A stretch of 64,000 nucleotides of DNA from assembly GCF_002744175.1 (NCBI RefSeq), contig NZ_NKHF01000056.1:1-64000 (forward strand). The letters are read 5' to 3'. A model generated the notes under the pieces. The model had not been told where the DNA came from. It saw only the letters and a list, made by a program, of their open reading frames with translations, and ran no database searches. How positions within the stretch are numbered: the stretch's first letter is position 1; every line of letters starts with the position of its first letter. The position numbers and the translations under genes were made by a program. This DNA comes from Pseudoalteromonas piscicida. Lineage in GTDB: Bacteria; Pseudomonadota; Gammaproteobacteria; Enterobacterales; Alteromonadaceae. Shown here in pieces: positions 16,558-25,687 of the stretch.

Positions 16558-17067
16558 GGCTTTATACTCACCAGCATTATCAATTATCTCGTTTTCTAGC
16601 TGTTTAAACAGTCCAAACAAAAACAACAACTCCACCAAAACGAATAGAGGCCCTATCGCCAGCCCAATCAGGTCATCAACAAATGCAGGTTTTTTACCTT
16701 CAAAATAATGACCGATAAACTGCAATACCCACCCCACAAAAAAGACACCAGCCCAGAACAGTATCGTCATCACCCCAGCTTCGATTAACAATGGATTGAC
16801 GATATACACCAACCAATAGAAGCCCCCTAGAATAGCGCCCATCAACAGGGCTAGTACCAGCGATAAAAACGCATAGTAAATGCATAGTGCCACACCAAGT
16901 ACAAGCGCTAAGGTCACCGTCATCCCCGATACCTCAAACAGCGGGATAAATGTCATACCAACCACAGCAAGCACAATCAGTGGGATCCCAAAAAAGTGGG
17001 TGAGTATATTCTTTTTACTACGGTGATATTTGGCATACTGGCTCAGTAATAGTACTAACTTATTCAT
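16555..17067 (-). CDS. Mpo1-like (DUF962) integral membrane protein
   Basis: The 170-residue membrane protein carries the family signatures YAKYHRSKKNILTHFFGIP near residues 11-29 and QFIGHYFEGKKPA near 116-128, with four hydrophobic segments between and after them. Yeast Mpo1 is an iron-dependent dioxygenase of 2-hydroxy fatty acids. The conserved histidines here are those expected of the iron ligands. The bacterial substrate is not established. GGAGAG precedes the ATG. Confidence 0.82.
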   Translation of the reverse strand: MNKLVLLLSQYAKYHRSKKNILTHFFGIPLIVLAVVGMTFIPLFEVSGMTVTLALVLGVALCIYYAFLSLVLALLMGAILGGFYWLVYIVNPLLIEAGVMTILFWAGVFFVGWVLQFIGHYFEGKKPAFVDDLIGLAIGPLFVLVELLFLFGLFKQLENEIIDNAGEYKA

Positions 17068-17170
17068 TTTTATTCTCTCCGTTATATTAAGTTTGATAAT
17101 TGTTCAAACAAGAAGATTTAGCAATAAAAAATTCACTGAATAAGTAGTCGTTGTGATCAGATTTGTTAGG

Positions 17171-17545
17171 TCAATTCACCATAAATAACCATATAAACAG
17201 GGCTCCGAATGCCAGTGATTGCATAACTAAAACGATTAACAGCTTTAAGTTAAAGCTCGGTTTAATGGTCTTGTGTCTTAGCACGTACATTGCGAAAGGA
17301 GTACAAATATTTAATCCAATGAGGCCACACAGCAACAGCGTTTTTTCAGAAACCCGAGACTGAGCCAATGTTGAGGCACGCTTATCCCACCAAAATAAGA
17401 GTAGAATAATTAGGTTCAGTACCAATAAGAGTGCTGCTGAGTAGACAGGTTGCCATGGCAGCTTTGCGACACAAACTACCCCTAACCAAACACCAGTTCC
17501 CCAAAACAACCCCATTTGTTGATGCATAAAGCGAACCGCAGACAT
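17171..17545 (-). CDS. DUF1294 family small membrane protein
   Basis: The 124-residue protein has about four hydrophobic segments and the DUF1294 pattern: FWWDKRAS, then RVSEKTLLL, a glycine-containing membrane segment, and RHKTIKPSF. The ATG is one base past the stop of the upstream nuclease gene, so it is probably translated from the same mRNA. In other bacteria DUF1294 is often fused to a cold-shock domain; no such domain is present here. Function unknown. Confidence 0.75.
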   Translation of the reverse strand: MSAVRFMHQQMGLFWGTGVWLGVVCVAKLPWQPVYSAALLLVLNLIILLLFWWDKRASTLAQSRVSEKTLLLCGLIGLNICTPFAMYVLRHKTIKPSFNLKLLIVLVMQSLAFGALFIWLFMVN

Positions 17546-17546
17546 G

Positions 17547-19712
17547 TTACTGCTCCTGCCTTATGGCGTTAATCTGCAAAAAGATTTCAGTGGCTGCCAA
17601 GGCATCATCCATGGCCCTATGGTGATTAACTAAATCAACCCCTAATGCCTGTGATAACGCGCCTAGCGCATAGGATTTCAGTCCTGGTATATACTTTCGC
17701 GCTAACTGCACAGTACAAAGTTTAGCTCGACAAAACTCCCCGCCCGCGCGGATACACTCCTGTCGAATAAAGCCATAATCAAAGTTAACATTATGGGCAA
17801 CAAAAATTGCCCCTTGACTAAAATCCAGCACTTGGTCCATCACTTCACTGAACCGCGGTGCGCCGTTGACCATGGCTTGAGAGATCCCCGTTAACTCCGT
17901 TATTCTTGCTGGTATACGGCGCATCGGATCGACCAATGACTGCCACTTGTCTACCACCTCACCGTTCACCACTTTAACCATGGCAATTTCAGTGATCCTA
18001 TCAACTTCCTTATTGCCCCCTGTCGTCTCAATATCTACAATGACATAAGGTTGCTCTGGTGTAATTTGCCACTCTACAGTTTGTATTTTAGTCGCAATAT
18101 TGCACGTCAGTAACTTCGCAATACTAACGAGCTGACTTCGACTTAGGCTGTCGCCCGGGGCCTTAATTTCCTCAAATCTAATCCCACTCTCAGGTGCAAC
18201 CACCATCAGATCAGGGAACCCAGACCTCATAGAATTAAAGTCCTGAGACATTAACCGAAGCACCTGCTTTAGAGTGTCGATATTACTGTGAGAAAGTAAG
18301 CATTCAACTGGCTCTAACAGTTGCTCATGCCAGTAAAATAGCCGATTTGGTTCTCCATAATTTTCTATCATCTGCTTTAATAGCCAAGCTGACCATGCTT
18401 TTGCACTTGTAAAACTGGCTAAGCGAGCTTCAATATCATGACCCAACTCAGCATAAAACTGATTGTCTTTTAACACAGCAGGGGTACGAGAAAACCCATT
18501 TGCCACAGAGCTATTGGGGTGATTAAATAACTCCTGCCAGAAAGTTAGTCCGAACAGAGTTAGCCAGATCTTGTTCTCAACATGATATGCTGCGACCCCA
18601 TGACGTTGATAATAATCAACGACCCCCGCTTCTGTTTGCCCCTTATACGCTTCATCTACCTTTATTGCCGGGGCACTTTTTCTGAGCATGTCAGTCAATA
18701 GGGAAGTGCGTTTCTTATTAAACTTTCGCTGATAAAAATCTTCAGCAAATATCATCAAGGTCTCGTCGTATTCGCCCTGTAAAATCTGCTCAAGCTGCTG
18801 TTTAGCTACCTCAATAGCTCCCATTTTATAGTGGTGACGGATCAGTGCTTCAAGTGCTTGAGGATGCTCACTCACCGCCAACAGCCTAATGTAGTGCGCA
18901 GATGTCGGCCCCAATTTCTTGGCTAATGTGTATGCGTATTTAGCAAAAGCCGATGTCGCGTAGTGACCAACAGCCTCAGGATTTTTCTGCGCTAAAAGGT
19001 TTTCTGCTTGAGCAAACAATTCGTCCTTTGTGATCTCTTTTAGCTCTGCTAGCGCTGTTGTATAGAAAAAAGCACTCTGAGCTTCTGCCCGTTGTTCAAA
19101 ATGAGCATGATAATGCTTAACAGCGCTGCGCGTATTCATAACCCCGAGATCCCGCATGGAGAACTGTGCCAAGCTAAATCCGGGCTTAGCAAAATATAAA
19201 AATAAGAAGTAATCAACATCAGCTTGAAATGTAAGGGTTAAATAGCCTGAAAAATGGCTTTGCTGATGTAATTGTGCCACAGGCATAGCACCTAACAATG
19301 CATTGATCCAATCCGCTTTTTTTGCTGTTTTACTAGGTAACTCTGTTATGAGGCTGGCTTCAGCAAGTTGAATTAAATGGGGCTTTGTAAGGCAGCCAAA
19401 GAAGGTCCTTAAGTCCTTTTGTACGACACCGCGAAGTAGTTTTTTCTCTTTAAGTTCAAGTGCAACAGATTGAATATCCTCAATTTCTTGGTAATTCAAC
19501 TGATGAACATCTAGGTATGGGGTTTTACGAGAAATAAAGCGCACCAACAAACATAGCTCGTTCTCAGGTAATTGCTGCAGCCGTTTTAGCAGTGTTAGCT
19601 GTGCGTCACTCAATAATGGCTCACAAACCTCAAAGAGGTATGTCACAAGCTCATTGAAATGGCTTAAATAATACTTTGCGGGGAGTTCTTTTCTCAAAGC
19701 GTAGCAATACAA
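17547..19712 (-). CDS. FAN1-like VRR-NUC nuclease fused to DEDDh 3'-5' exonuclease
   Basis: The 721-residue protein combines two nuclease types. The N-terminal 450 residues look like bacterial FAN1 (ELPAKYYLSHF, LVRFISRKTPYLDVHQLNY, a helical repeat region). They lead into a VRR-NUC catalytic site near 495-515 (GFPDLMVV, then EEIKAPGDSLSRSQ). A DnaQ/epsilon-type DEDDh exonuclease follows from about 548: VIVDIETTGG, HNVNFDYGF and HHRAMDDALAA supply all five acidic/His residues. FAN1 enzymes incise branched or cross-linked DNA, so an attached 3'-5' exonuclease could process the cut ends. The start is TTG, with no strong ribosome site and no nearby ATG; homology begins within the first 15 residues. 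A DUF1294 gene follows one base later. Confidence 0.85.
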   Translation of the reverse strand: MYCYALRKELPAKYYLSHFNELVTYLFEVCEPLLSDAQLTLLKRLQQLPENELCLLVRFISRKTPYLDVHQLNYQEIEDIQSVALELKEKKLLRGVVQKDLRTFFGCLTKPHLIQLAEASLITELPSKTAKKADWINALLGAMPVAQLHQQSHFSGYLTLTFQADVDYFLFLYFAKPGFSLAQFSMRDLGVMNTRSAVKHYHAHFEQRAEAQSAFFYTTALAELKEITKDELFAQAENLLAQKNPEAVGHYATSAFAKYAYTLAKKLGPTSAHYIRLLAVSEHPQALEALIRHHYKMGAIEVAKQQLEQILQGEYDETLMIFAEDFYQRKFNKKRTSLLTDMLRKSAPAIKVDEAYKGQTEAGVVDYYQRHGVAAYHVENKIWLTLFGLTFWQELFNHPNSSVANGFSRTPAVLKDNQFYAELGHDIEARLASFTSAKAWSAWLLKQMIENYGEPNRLFYWHEQLLEPVECLLSHSNIDTLKQVLRLMSQDFNSMRSGFPDLMVVAPESGIRFEEIKAPGDSLSRSQLVSIAKLLTCNIATKIQTVEWQITPEQPYVIVDIETTGGNKEVDRITEIAMVKVVNGEVVDKWQSLVDPMRRIPARITELTGISQAMVNGAPRFSEVMDQVLDFSQGAIFVAHNVNFDYGFIRQECIRAGGEFCRAKLCTVQLARKYIPGLKSYALGALSQALGVDLVNHHRAMDDALAATEIFLQINAIRQEQ

Positions 19713-19789
19713 CTGTTTTTATATACAGTAAATTTATCACATAAAAAACTAATTGCCAATTTCAAACCCTATCGCCGTTAAGTTTGGCG

Positions 19790-22700
19790 CTACGTCGTTC
19801 CCTCTTTATCGTCGTTAGCTAGGTATATGCTTTTATATAACCAGTACTGTAACTTCGTACTCAGTGGCTCTTGAGAGATAGGTTTAGTAAGGTAATCATT
19901 CATGCCAGCGTTTAAGCACTTTTCCCGGTCGCCAGTCATGGCATTTGCAGTCATTGCTATCACTGTTAATGCCCGATATACATCACCAGCCTCACCTTCA
20001 CGAATTAACTCTGTAGTTCGATACCCGTCCATTTCTGGCATCTGGCAATCCATCAGAATAAGTTCAAATTGACACTCGCCATGACTCGATTTAAGTAACT
20101 CTATTGCCAATAGCCCATTCTCTGCCACTGTCACCGCTTCGATCCCCAGTTTTTTCAGCATACTCAGTGCAACAACTTGATTAACCTTATTATCTTCAAC
20201 CAGTAAAATCCGACACGGAGTTGGCCATTTTAACGGCGTGTCGGTGGTTTTTCTTACCAACTTTAAATAATGACTGGTTACTAGTGGTTTTGCTTGTGCA
20301 AGCGTCTGACCATCTTCGGCTAAGATCGTCAGTGCATCAAATAAGTCTTTGGTAGTCACAGGTTTGGGGAAATAACCAGAGTAACCACGCTCAGCGTAAT
20401 ACTGACCATCTCCTTTCGCGCCCATTTGCGTCATCATAATGAGTTTCATCGACTGCCATCGCTTATCATTTTTAAGTGCTTCGCCGAGCTGCTCACCAGA
20501 CATCCCTCGTAATGTCATATCCAAAAGCGCAATATCAAAAACCGTCTTATCTTTTTGATACTCTGATTCGCACAATGACAGAGCCTGGATCCCTGAGTTC
20601 GCTTTGTATACTTCAGCTCCCCACAGCTCTAGCTGTGACTCTAATGTTGATAGCGTGGACAAGCTGTCATCTACAAGTAGTATTTTTATGCCCGCTAGAT
20701 TAATCTCTGAGGTGTTGAGTTCAGCGTTATCACTGGGAGTTAACGAGATAAAGAACGTAAATTCACTGCCATAGCCTAAGCGACTCTGAACGCTAATATC
20801 TCCTCCCATAAGTTCACAGAGCTGTTTTACAATAGCTAAACCTAAACCTGTACCACCATACTTACGAGTGGTTGAAGCATCCACTTGTGAAAACTTGGTA
20901 AATAGTCTGTCTGCTTTATCTGCCGGTATGCCTATTCCTGTATCTTCAACCGTGCAAAAAAAGCGCAATGGCTCTTGTGTTTTATCGAACCAAGCACGAA
21001 TAATAATTTCGCCCTGTTCGGTAAATTTAATCGCATTACTTATCAAGTTGGTGAGCACTTGCCGTAGCCGACTCGGGTCTCCTTTCACCACAGGTTCGTT
21101 GATCTGAGTAACGTCTAGAACTATCTCTAACCCCTTTTTCTGTGCCTGTAGCGCTACCGACTCTACCAGCTCTCCAAGCAAGCTTCTCACATCAAAGTCA
21201 AGCTGCTCTAGCTCCAATTTACCGGCTTCTATTTTGGAAAAATCTAAAATATCATTGATTAAGTTTAATAAGGACTTTGCACTCCCCATAGCCAAACTCA
21301 CTTTATGTAATTGTGTTTGAGTAAGGTGTTCGTCCTCAAGTAAACTGAGCATTCCAATAACCCCATTCATTGGGGTGCGGATCTCATGACTCATCGAAGC
21401 AAGAAATTCACTTTTGGCCTTTGCGCCCTGCTCGGCTTGATGCTTGGCCAACTCTAACTCCTTTTTCGCCTCCACTGCTGCAGAAATATCTTGCTGAATA
21501 CCGACAAATGCAGTGAGTTGATTGTCTTTATTAAATACAGGGGAAATCTGCAAGCTATTCCAAAACGCTTTGCCCGATTTCGTGTAGTTTATCAGCTCAA
21601 CTTTTACAAATTCATGATTAATAATTGCCGCTCTAATTTGGTCAAGCGCTTGCGGTTGAGTTTTTTCTCCTTGAAGCACGCGGCAGTTTTTTCCTAAAAC
21701 CTCCTTTCCATATCCAGTGATATGCTCAAATGTTTTATTCGCAAATACAATCGGTAATTCTGGTTTATTGGCATCAGCAATGGTAATACCAACGTTTGCA
21801 CACTCTATCGCTTGGGCAAGCAGATCATTTTGCTCTTTTGCCTTTCTCAACGCTTCTTGCCGAAGCTTTTGCTCGGTAATGTCTGACAGCGACCCGACGA
21901 TCCGCTTTGCTTTGTTATCTTTTAGTGCCGAAGCGCCCTTAAGCCAGTAATAACGATAATTGTTTTGTCTTGTTTTAATTCGACACTCAATGCCAAATGG
22001 TTCTTCTTCGGTCATATGATAATGAATTGACTTTTCTAGGTTCGCCAAATCTTCTGGATGCACTCGGTCAAACAAACTGGAGATGTGGGCAGAAAACAGC
22101 GCTTTGTTTTCTTGGGTAAACCCTAGTAAAGACTTAAATCTATCAGAATAAAACACCGCATTGCGTTCAAGATCCCAGTCCCAAAGTCCATCGTCACTAC
22201 CCACGATTGCTAATTTAAACCTTTCTTCACTGCGCTCTAGAGTGCGCTTCGATTCTTCCAACTTTTTAAATGGGTTTAATAGTAACTGCCTGCCAAATAA
22301 CAATAATAGACCGAATGAAATCAATAAGCCGAATGCTATAGCGCCCACAAGGTCCCAAACAAACCCTGCCACCTCATCGGTAATCAGACGCTTTTCTATG
22401 CGGTAATCAAGCCTTAGGCCAGTAGTGCCAATGTCGAGAGACTCAATACTAAAAAAGTCTTCTGGATTTGTAGTATCAGAAAAATTAACCCAGCGCCCTG
22501 TGAGTGAAATATTATGGAATCGATGATCCATAGATACCGATAATAAGCTTTCCAAGCTAGTTGAAAGCTCACCGATTAATGCGCCCTCAGCAAAACCGTT
22601 ATAGTAAATTGGCACCGCCACAGTAAAGTAGTGTTGATTGCCAACCTCTGTTAAATCAATTGCACTGGCTATATCTGCATTGATGACTTTATCCAGCCAT

Positions 22701-23101
22701 TGGGGCTTAGCATCGAGCACTTCATGATGATCAAAGTTTGCGTAAACCACTTCACCAAGCACATTGATCACCAGTAACTTCTCTTCCTTACCTATGATCT
22801 GAAAGTCACGGAGAAAGTCTTGCAATTTAGCAGCGGAGAGCCCCGTTCCCATCGCGCCATTAACGACAATTGAATGCGATGAAAGATCGGTAAGAACTTG
22901 CTTGCGGCTTTCCAAGTAGAGCGTTAGATTATTGACCGCCAACTGGGCCTGAGTCTCATTGGTTTCCTTCACTAAGTCTTCCACAATGACGTTTGCTCGC
23001 AATCCAACAAATAGCGCGCTTAGTACCAGTGAAATGACGAGTGTGAGTATCAAAAAAGCATAAAAGGCTCGATTGCTCGTCAATGAGAGTTTACTTTTCA
23101 A
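19790..23101 (-). CDS. Hybrid sensor histidine kinase with Cache-like, PAS and LOV domains and two receivers
   Basis: The 1103-residue protein has TM1 (about 12-34), a periplasmic Cache-like domain (35-245) and TM2 (247-275). A PAS domain follows (about 295-410), then a second PAS (about 430-545) with LOV signatures: GKNCRVLQG (Cys about 473), IRAAI, LINYTKSGKAFWNSLQISP and FVGIQQDIS. LOV domains bind flavin, and this cysteine forms the blue-light adduct. The kinase core follows (SHEIRTPMNG, His about 572; DTGIGI; GGTGLGL). Receivers REC1 (Asp about 861) and REC2 (Asp about 1018) complete it; there is no Hpt or output domain. The start is TTG within a TTGA overlap with the upstream binding-protein gene, preceded by GGAG, which indicates translational coupling. 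Confidence 0.88.
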   Translation of the reverse strand: MKSKLSLTSNRAFYAFLILTLVISLVLSALFVGLRANVIVEDLVKETNETQAQLAVNNLTLYLESRKQVLTDLSSHSIVVNGAMGTGLSAAKLQDFLRDFQIIGKEEKLLVINVLGEVVYANFDHHEVLDAKPQWLDKVINADIASAIDLTEVGNQHYFTVAVPIYYNGFAEGALIGELSTSLESLLSVSMDHRFHNISLTGRWVNFSDTTNPEDFFSIESLDIGTTGLRLDYRIEKRLITDEVAGFVWDLVGAIAFGLLISFGLLLLFGRQLLLNPFKKLEESKRTLERSEERFKLAIVGSDDGLWDWDLERNAVFYSDRFKSLLGFTQENKALFSAHISSLFDRVHPEDLANLEKSIHYHMTEEEPFGIECRIKTRQNNYRYYWLKGASALKDNKAKRIVGSLSDITEQKLRQEALRKAKEQNDLLAQAIECANVGITIADANKPELPIVFANKTFEHITGYGKEVLGKNCRVLQGEKTQPQALDQIRAAIINHEFVKVELINYTKSGKAFWNSLQISPVFNKDNQLTAFVGIQQDISAAVEAKKELELAKHQAEQGAKAKSEFLASMSHEIRTPMNGVIGMLSLLEDEHLTQTQLHKVSLAMGSAKSLLNLINDILDFSKIEAGKLELEQLDFDVRSLLGELVESVALQAQKKGLEIVLDVTQINEPVVKGDPSRLRQVLTNLISNAIKFTEQGEIIIRAWFDKTQEPLRFFCTVEDTGIGIPADKADRLFTKFSQVDASTTRKYGGTGLGLAIVKQLCELMGGDISVQSRLGYGSEFTFFISLTPSDNAELNTSEINLAGIKILLVDDSLSTLSTLESQLELWGAEVYKANSGIQALSLCESEYQKDKTVFDIALLDMTLRGMSGEQLGEALKNDKRWQSMKLIMMTQMGAKGDGQYYAERGYSGYFPKPVTTKDLFDALTILAEDGQTLAQAKPLVTSHYLKLVRKTTDTPLKWPTPCRILLVEDNKVNQVVALSMLKKLGIEAVTVAENGLLAIELLKSSHGECQFELILMDCQMPEMDGYRTTELIREGEAGDVYRALTVIAMTANAMTGDREKCLNAGMNDYLTKPISQEPLSTKLQYWLYKSIYLANDDKEGTT

Positions 23102-24327
23102 TGCTGCTCCGAATAGTTATAGATCAGCTTAATACTGCCGTTAGGCTGATATTGACCCATACATAAATCATCAACAGTGAGTGCTTCATGCGCTGAATCA
23201 TTATTACTAGACCATACACTGAACGGCCGTTTATATTTTTTTACTAAGCCTTGTACTGGCGTGTACAGGTTTTCCAAAGCCGTTTTCAATCGCGCTCTAT
23301 TTTGAGTCATGGAATCCGTAAACTCGACTTGCTTTGAAGCTGCAATCAGTAATTTTGCAATGTCATAACCATGAACAAATCCGGGGGTTGCTTGTACAAA
23401 TCCATTTGTCGCAAACGTATCAGGAAACAATTCTCTTGCACGGCTATAAACTTGCTGAGCATTTTCATTAAGGGGTTTATTCTCAAACGAAAAGCAGCTC
23501 TGTAGCACGGCTAACGTAACTTCCGAAGCCAGTTTGCTCCCTGCCACTTCAAAAAAGTTACCCGCAGTGATCCCCCAATGGCTCACAATTGGTAGTCGCT
23601 GCGCCTCATCAATACTGGCCATTGCATTAATAAATTCAGCGCCCTCGAGCGCATTACCAACAAAGATAACGCATTGCGGATCGCTTTCGATAATATTGCG
23701 AGTAATAACTCGCGCCTCACTGGCTTTTGTAGACCAATTAAACCAAGAAACAGGCAGTGCATTAGTCGGTTTAATCTTTTTGTATTCAGTTAAAATGGTG
23801 TCGTAGTTCGACCTTCCCCAAGCGGTGTCTTCTAATAGCAAATGTGGTGAAAGACATTTTTGTCCTAGGGTATAGTTAATGAGGACTTTCCCAGCTTTTG
23901 TATCGTCAACGGAGAGCCGAAATACCCAATTATTCTCACTTGGATGGCGTGTGATCGGGCCTCCGGCTGCCCAAGGAACAAGTAAAAGTGCCTGGTTTTC
24001 ATTTATAAACTCTCTAAATTTAATGTACGGAGGAGAGTGCACACCACCAAGCACCAGCAGTGCACTTGGGTCTTTTAAAAACTGCTTAAAATGCAGTAAG
24101 CTGCGGTTACTGTTGCCACGATGATCTTTTGGTATCAATTCAATACGATGCCCTTGAAGTTTGTTATCCACCTCATTGAGGGCAGTTAAAAATCCCATTT
24201 TTATCGCTTCTGCTGACTCGCTTAAATTGGAATAGTCAGCATCATGATAAATTCGCAGCGTCTTATCTCCTTGAGCTGCCAAACAAATCGAGCTAAACAT
24301 ACAAAAAATGAATAATAATATTTTCAT
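23098..24327 (-). CDS. Periplasmic binding protein (Peripla_BP_6 type), likely sensor partner of the hybrid kinase
   Basis: The 409-residue protein has a signal peptide (cleavage after LAAQ, about residue 19). The two-lobe fold resembles the Leu/Ile/Val-amide binding family (EAIKMGFLTALNEVD, LVLGGVHSPPYIKFREFINE, LLEDTAWGRSNYD). No ABC permease or ATPase lies nearby. Instead its stop overlaps the start of the hybrid kinase by four bases. By analogy with LuxP-LuxQ, it probably presents a small ligand to the kinase's periplasmic domain rather than serving transport. The ligand is unknown; amides, amino acids or urea derivatives are typical of the family. Confidence 0.82.
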   Translation of the reverse strand: MKILLFIFCMFSSICLAAQGDKTLRIYHDADYSNLSESAEAIKMGFLTALNEVDNKLQGHRIELIPKDHRGNSNRSLLHFKQFLKDPSALLVLGGVHSPPYIKFREFINENQALLLVPWAAGGPITRHPSENNWVFRLSVDDTKAGKVLINYTLGQKCLSPHLLLEDTAWGRSNYDTILTEYKKIKPTNALPVSWFNWSTKASEARVITRNIIESDPQCVIFVGNALEGAEFINAMASIDEAQRLPIVSHWGITAGNFFEVAGSKLASEVTLAVLQSCFSFENKPLNENAQQVYSRARELFPDTFATNGFVQATPGFVHGYDIAKLLIAASKQVEFTDSMTQNRARLKTALENLYTPVQGLVKKYKRPFSVWSSNNDSAHEALTVDDLCMGQYQPNGSIKLIYNYSEQH

Positions 24328-24510
24328 CGCTTCACTGTTCGCAATTCACTTACCTAAAGGTTAGTCCAAATCATTGTGTTTGCTTAGTTTTAAAGTAATT
24401 CTTCTGGCTATTTTGAATATAACTACAAAAAAGAAGACGAAGCTTCGCATATCACAGGTTTTTGCTTTAATGCCGTGAATATTAGGTGCATTAGGACTAG
24501 AAAGACGGAT

Positions 24511-24541
24511 ATAAAAAAGCCGCACCAAATGATGATGCGGC
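24511..24541 (-). terminator. Rho-independent terminator of the first bacterioferritin pair
   Basis: On the minus strand GCCGCA pairs with TGCGGC and is followed directly by six T residues. It lies nine bases after the bfr stop. Confidence 0.75.
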
Positions 24542-24549
24542 GGCTGGGA

Positions 24550-25032
24550 TCATTCAGAGTGGTTGTTAAGCTGGCTCTGAATGTAGTTTGGTAACCCAAT
24601 TAATTTAATTAGGTTTATATGTTGTTCGAGCCAATAGATGTGGTCCATTTCCGTGTCGTCTAACAAACTTTCAAGCATAGTTCTCGTGACATAATCTTGC
24701 GCTTGTTCACAGACTGCAATGACTTTTTTGAGATGATCTTTAACCAGTACTTCTGCGGCTAGGTCATTTTCTAGCATCTCTTTCACATTTGAACCAATAT
24801 GGATTGGCGCACGAGATGCCGTGTCGGGTGTACCTTCCAAAAACAAAATGCGTTCAGTGATCCGCTTGGCATGGTCGAGTTCCTCTTCGTACTCATGAGA
24901 AAGCTGCTGGTGTAGCTTTTCAAGGCCCCAGTCTTCGTACATTTTGGCATGAGCAAGATACTGATCCATAGACGAAAGCTCTAGGGTAAGTTGCTTGTTG
25001 AGTAGGTCGATTACCGTTGAATTACCTTGCAT
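24550..25032 (-). CDS. bfr: Bacterioferritin, ferroxidase-type subunit (pair 1)
   Basis: This 160-residue ferritin-like four-helix protein keeps every ferroxidase ligand of E. coli Bfr: Glu18, Glu51, His54, Glu94, Glu127 and His130 (in TLELSSMDQY, EEELDHAKRI, NDLAAE and TEMDHIYWLE). The haem-ligand Met52 is Leu. It should therefore oxidise Fe(II) but not carry the intersubunit haem on its own. The start is three bases after the stop of the other subunit gene. Known two-subunit bacterioferritins mix such chains in one 24-mer shell. Confidence 0.92.
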   Translation of the reverse strand: MQGNSTVIDLLNKQLTLELSSMDQYLAHAKMYEDWGLEKLHQQLSHEYEEELDHAKRITERILFLEGTPDTASRAPIHIGSNVKEMLENDLAAEVLVKDHLKKVIAVCEQAQDYVTRTMLESLLDDTEMDHIYWLEQHINLIKLIGLPNYIQSQLNNHSE

Positions 25033-25035
25033 TAC

Positions 25036-25506
25036 TTACCCCTCAATCTGCGACTGCAGATAGTTTTCAATGCCAGTGTTCTTAATTAAGAAGTGCTGTG
25101 TTTCAAGCCAATCAACATAGTCTTCTTCATACTCTAAAATAGCTTCAAGTAGCTCACGACTGACATAATCTTGTTCCGTTTCACACAGCGCAATAGCCTC
25201 CCTTAGAACAGGAAGTTGATCGAGCTCAAATGCGAGATCACACGCCATCATCTCTTCACAGTGTTCACCAATGCGAAGCTTTTCTAAATGTTGTAAATTG
25301 GGTAACCCCTCGAGAAAAAGAATGCGCTCGATAAGGTCATCTGCTTGCTTCATATCCTTAATAGATTTTTTATAAGCTTTTTCGTTGAGTTCTTCCAATC
25401 CCCAATTTTTGTACATTCTTGCATGTAAAAAAAACTGATTAATGGACGTTAACTCTAGCGTCAGCACTTGGTTTAGTGCTGTTAAAACTTGCTTGTTACC
25501 CTGCAT
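25036..25506 (-). CDS. bfr: Bacterioferritin, haem-binding-type subunit (pair 1)
   Basis: This 156-residue bacterioferritin keeps Met52, the haem axial ligand (KDMKQAD), but has lost ferroxidase residues: Glu51 is Asp, His54 is Gln and His130 is Tyr (EEDYVDWLE). Such chains bind haem and depend on a partner for iron oxidation. It is transcribed first in this pair, ahead of the ferroxidase-type gene. The two proteins probably co-assemble for iron storage, with haem passing electrons during iron release. Confidence 0.92.
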   Translation of the reverse strand: MQGNKQVLTALNQVLTLELTSINQFFLHARMYKNWGLEELNEKAYKKSIKDMKQADDLIERILFLEGLPNLQHLEKLRIGEHCEEMMACDLAFELDQLPVLREAIALCETEQDYVSRELLEAILEYEEDYVDWLETQHFLIKNTGIENYLQSQIEG

Positions 25507-25687
25507 AGGGCCCCCTAATGATTGTCGAGTGACGCTCTATAACCCTAGTTCAATATTTATGCTTCGCAAGATTAAATAAAAATAACAGTTTTCTTGATAT
25601 ACTCTTTTAAAATAAACAACTTATAAGAGTATTAATAACAATTTTCATTACATTTAGGGTTTCGTCTATTAAGCAGGGTGTAAGCCG

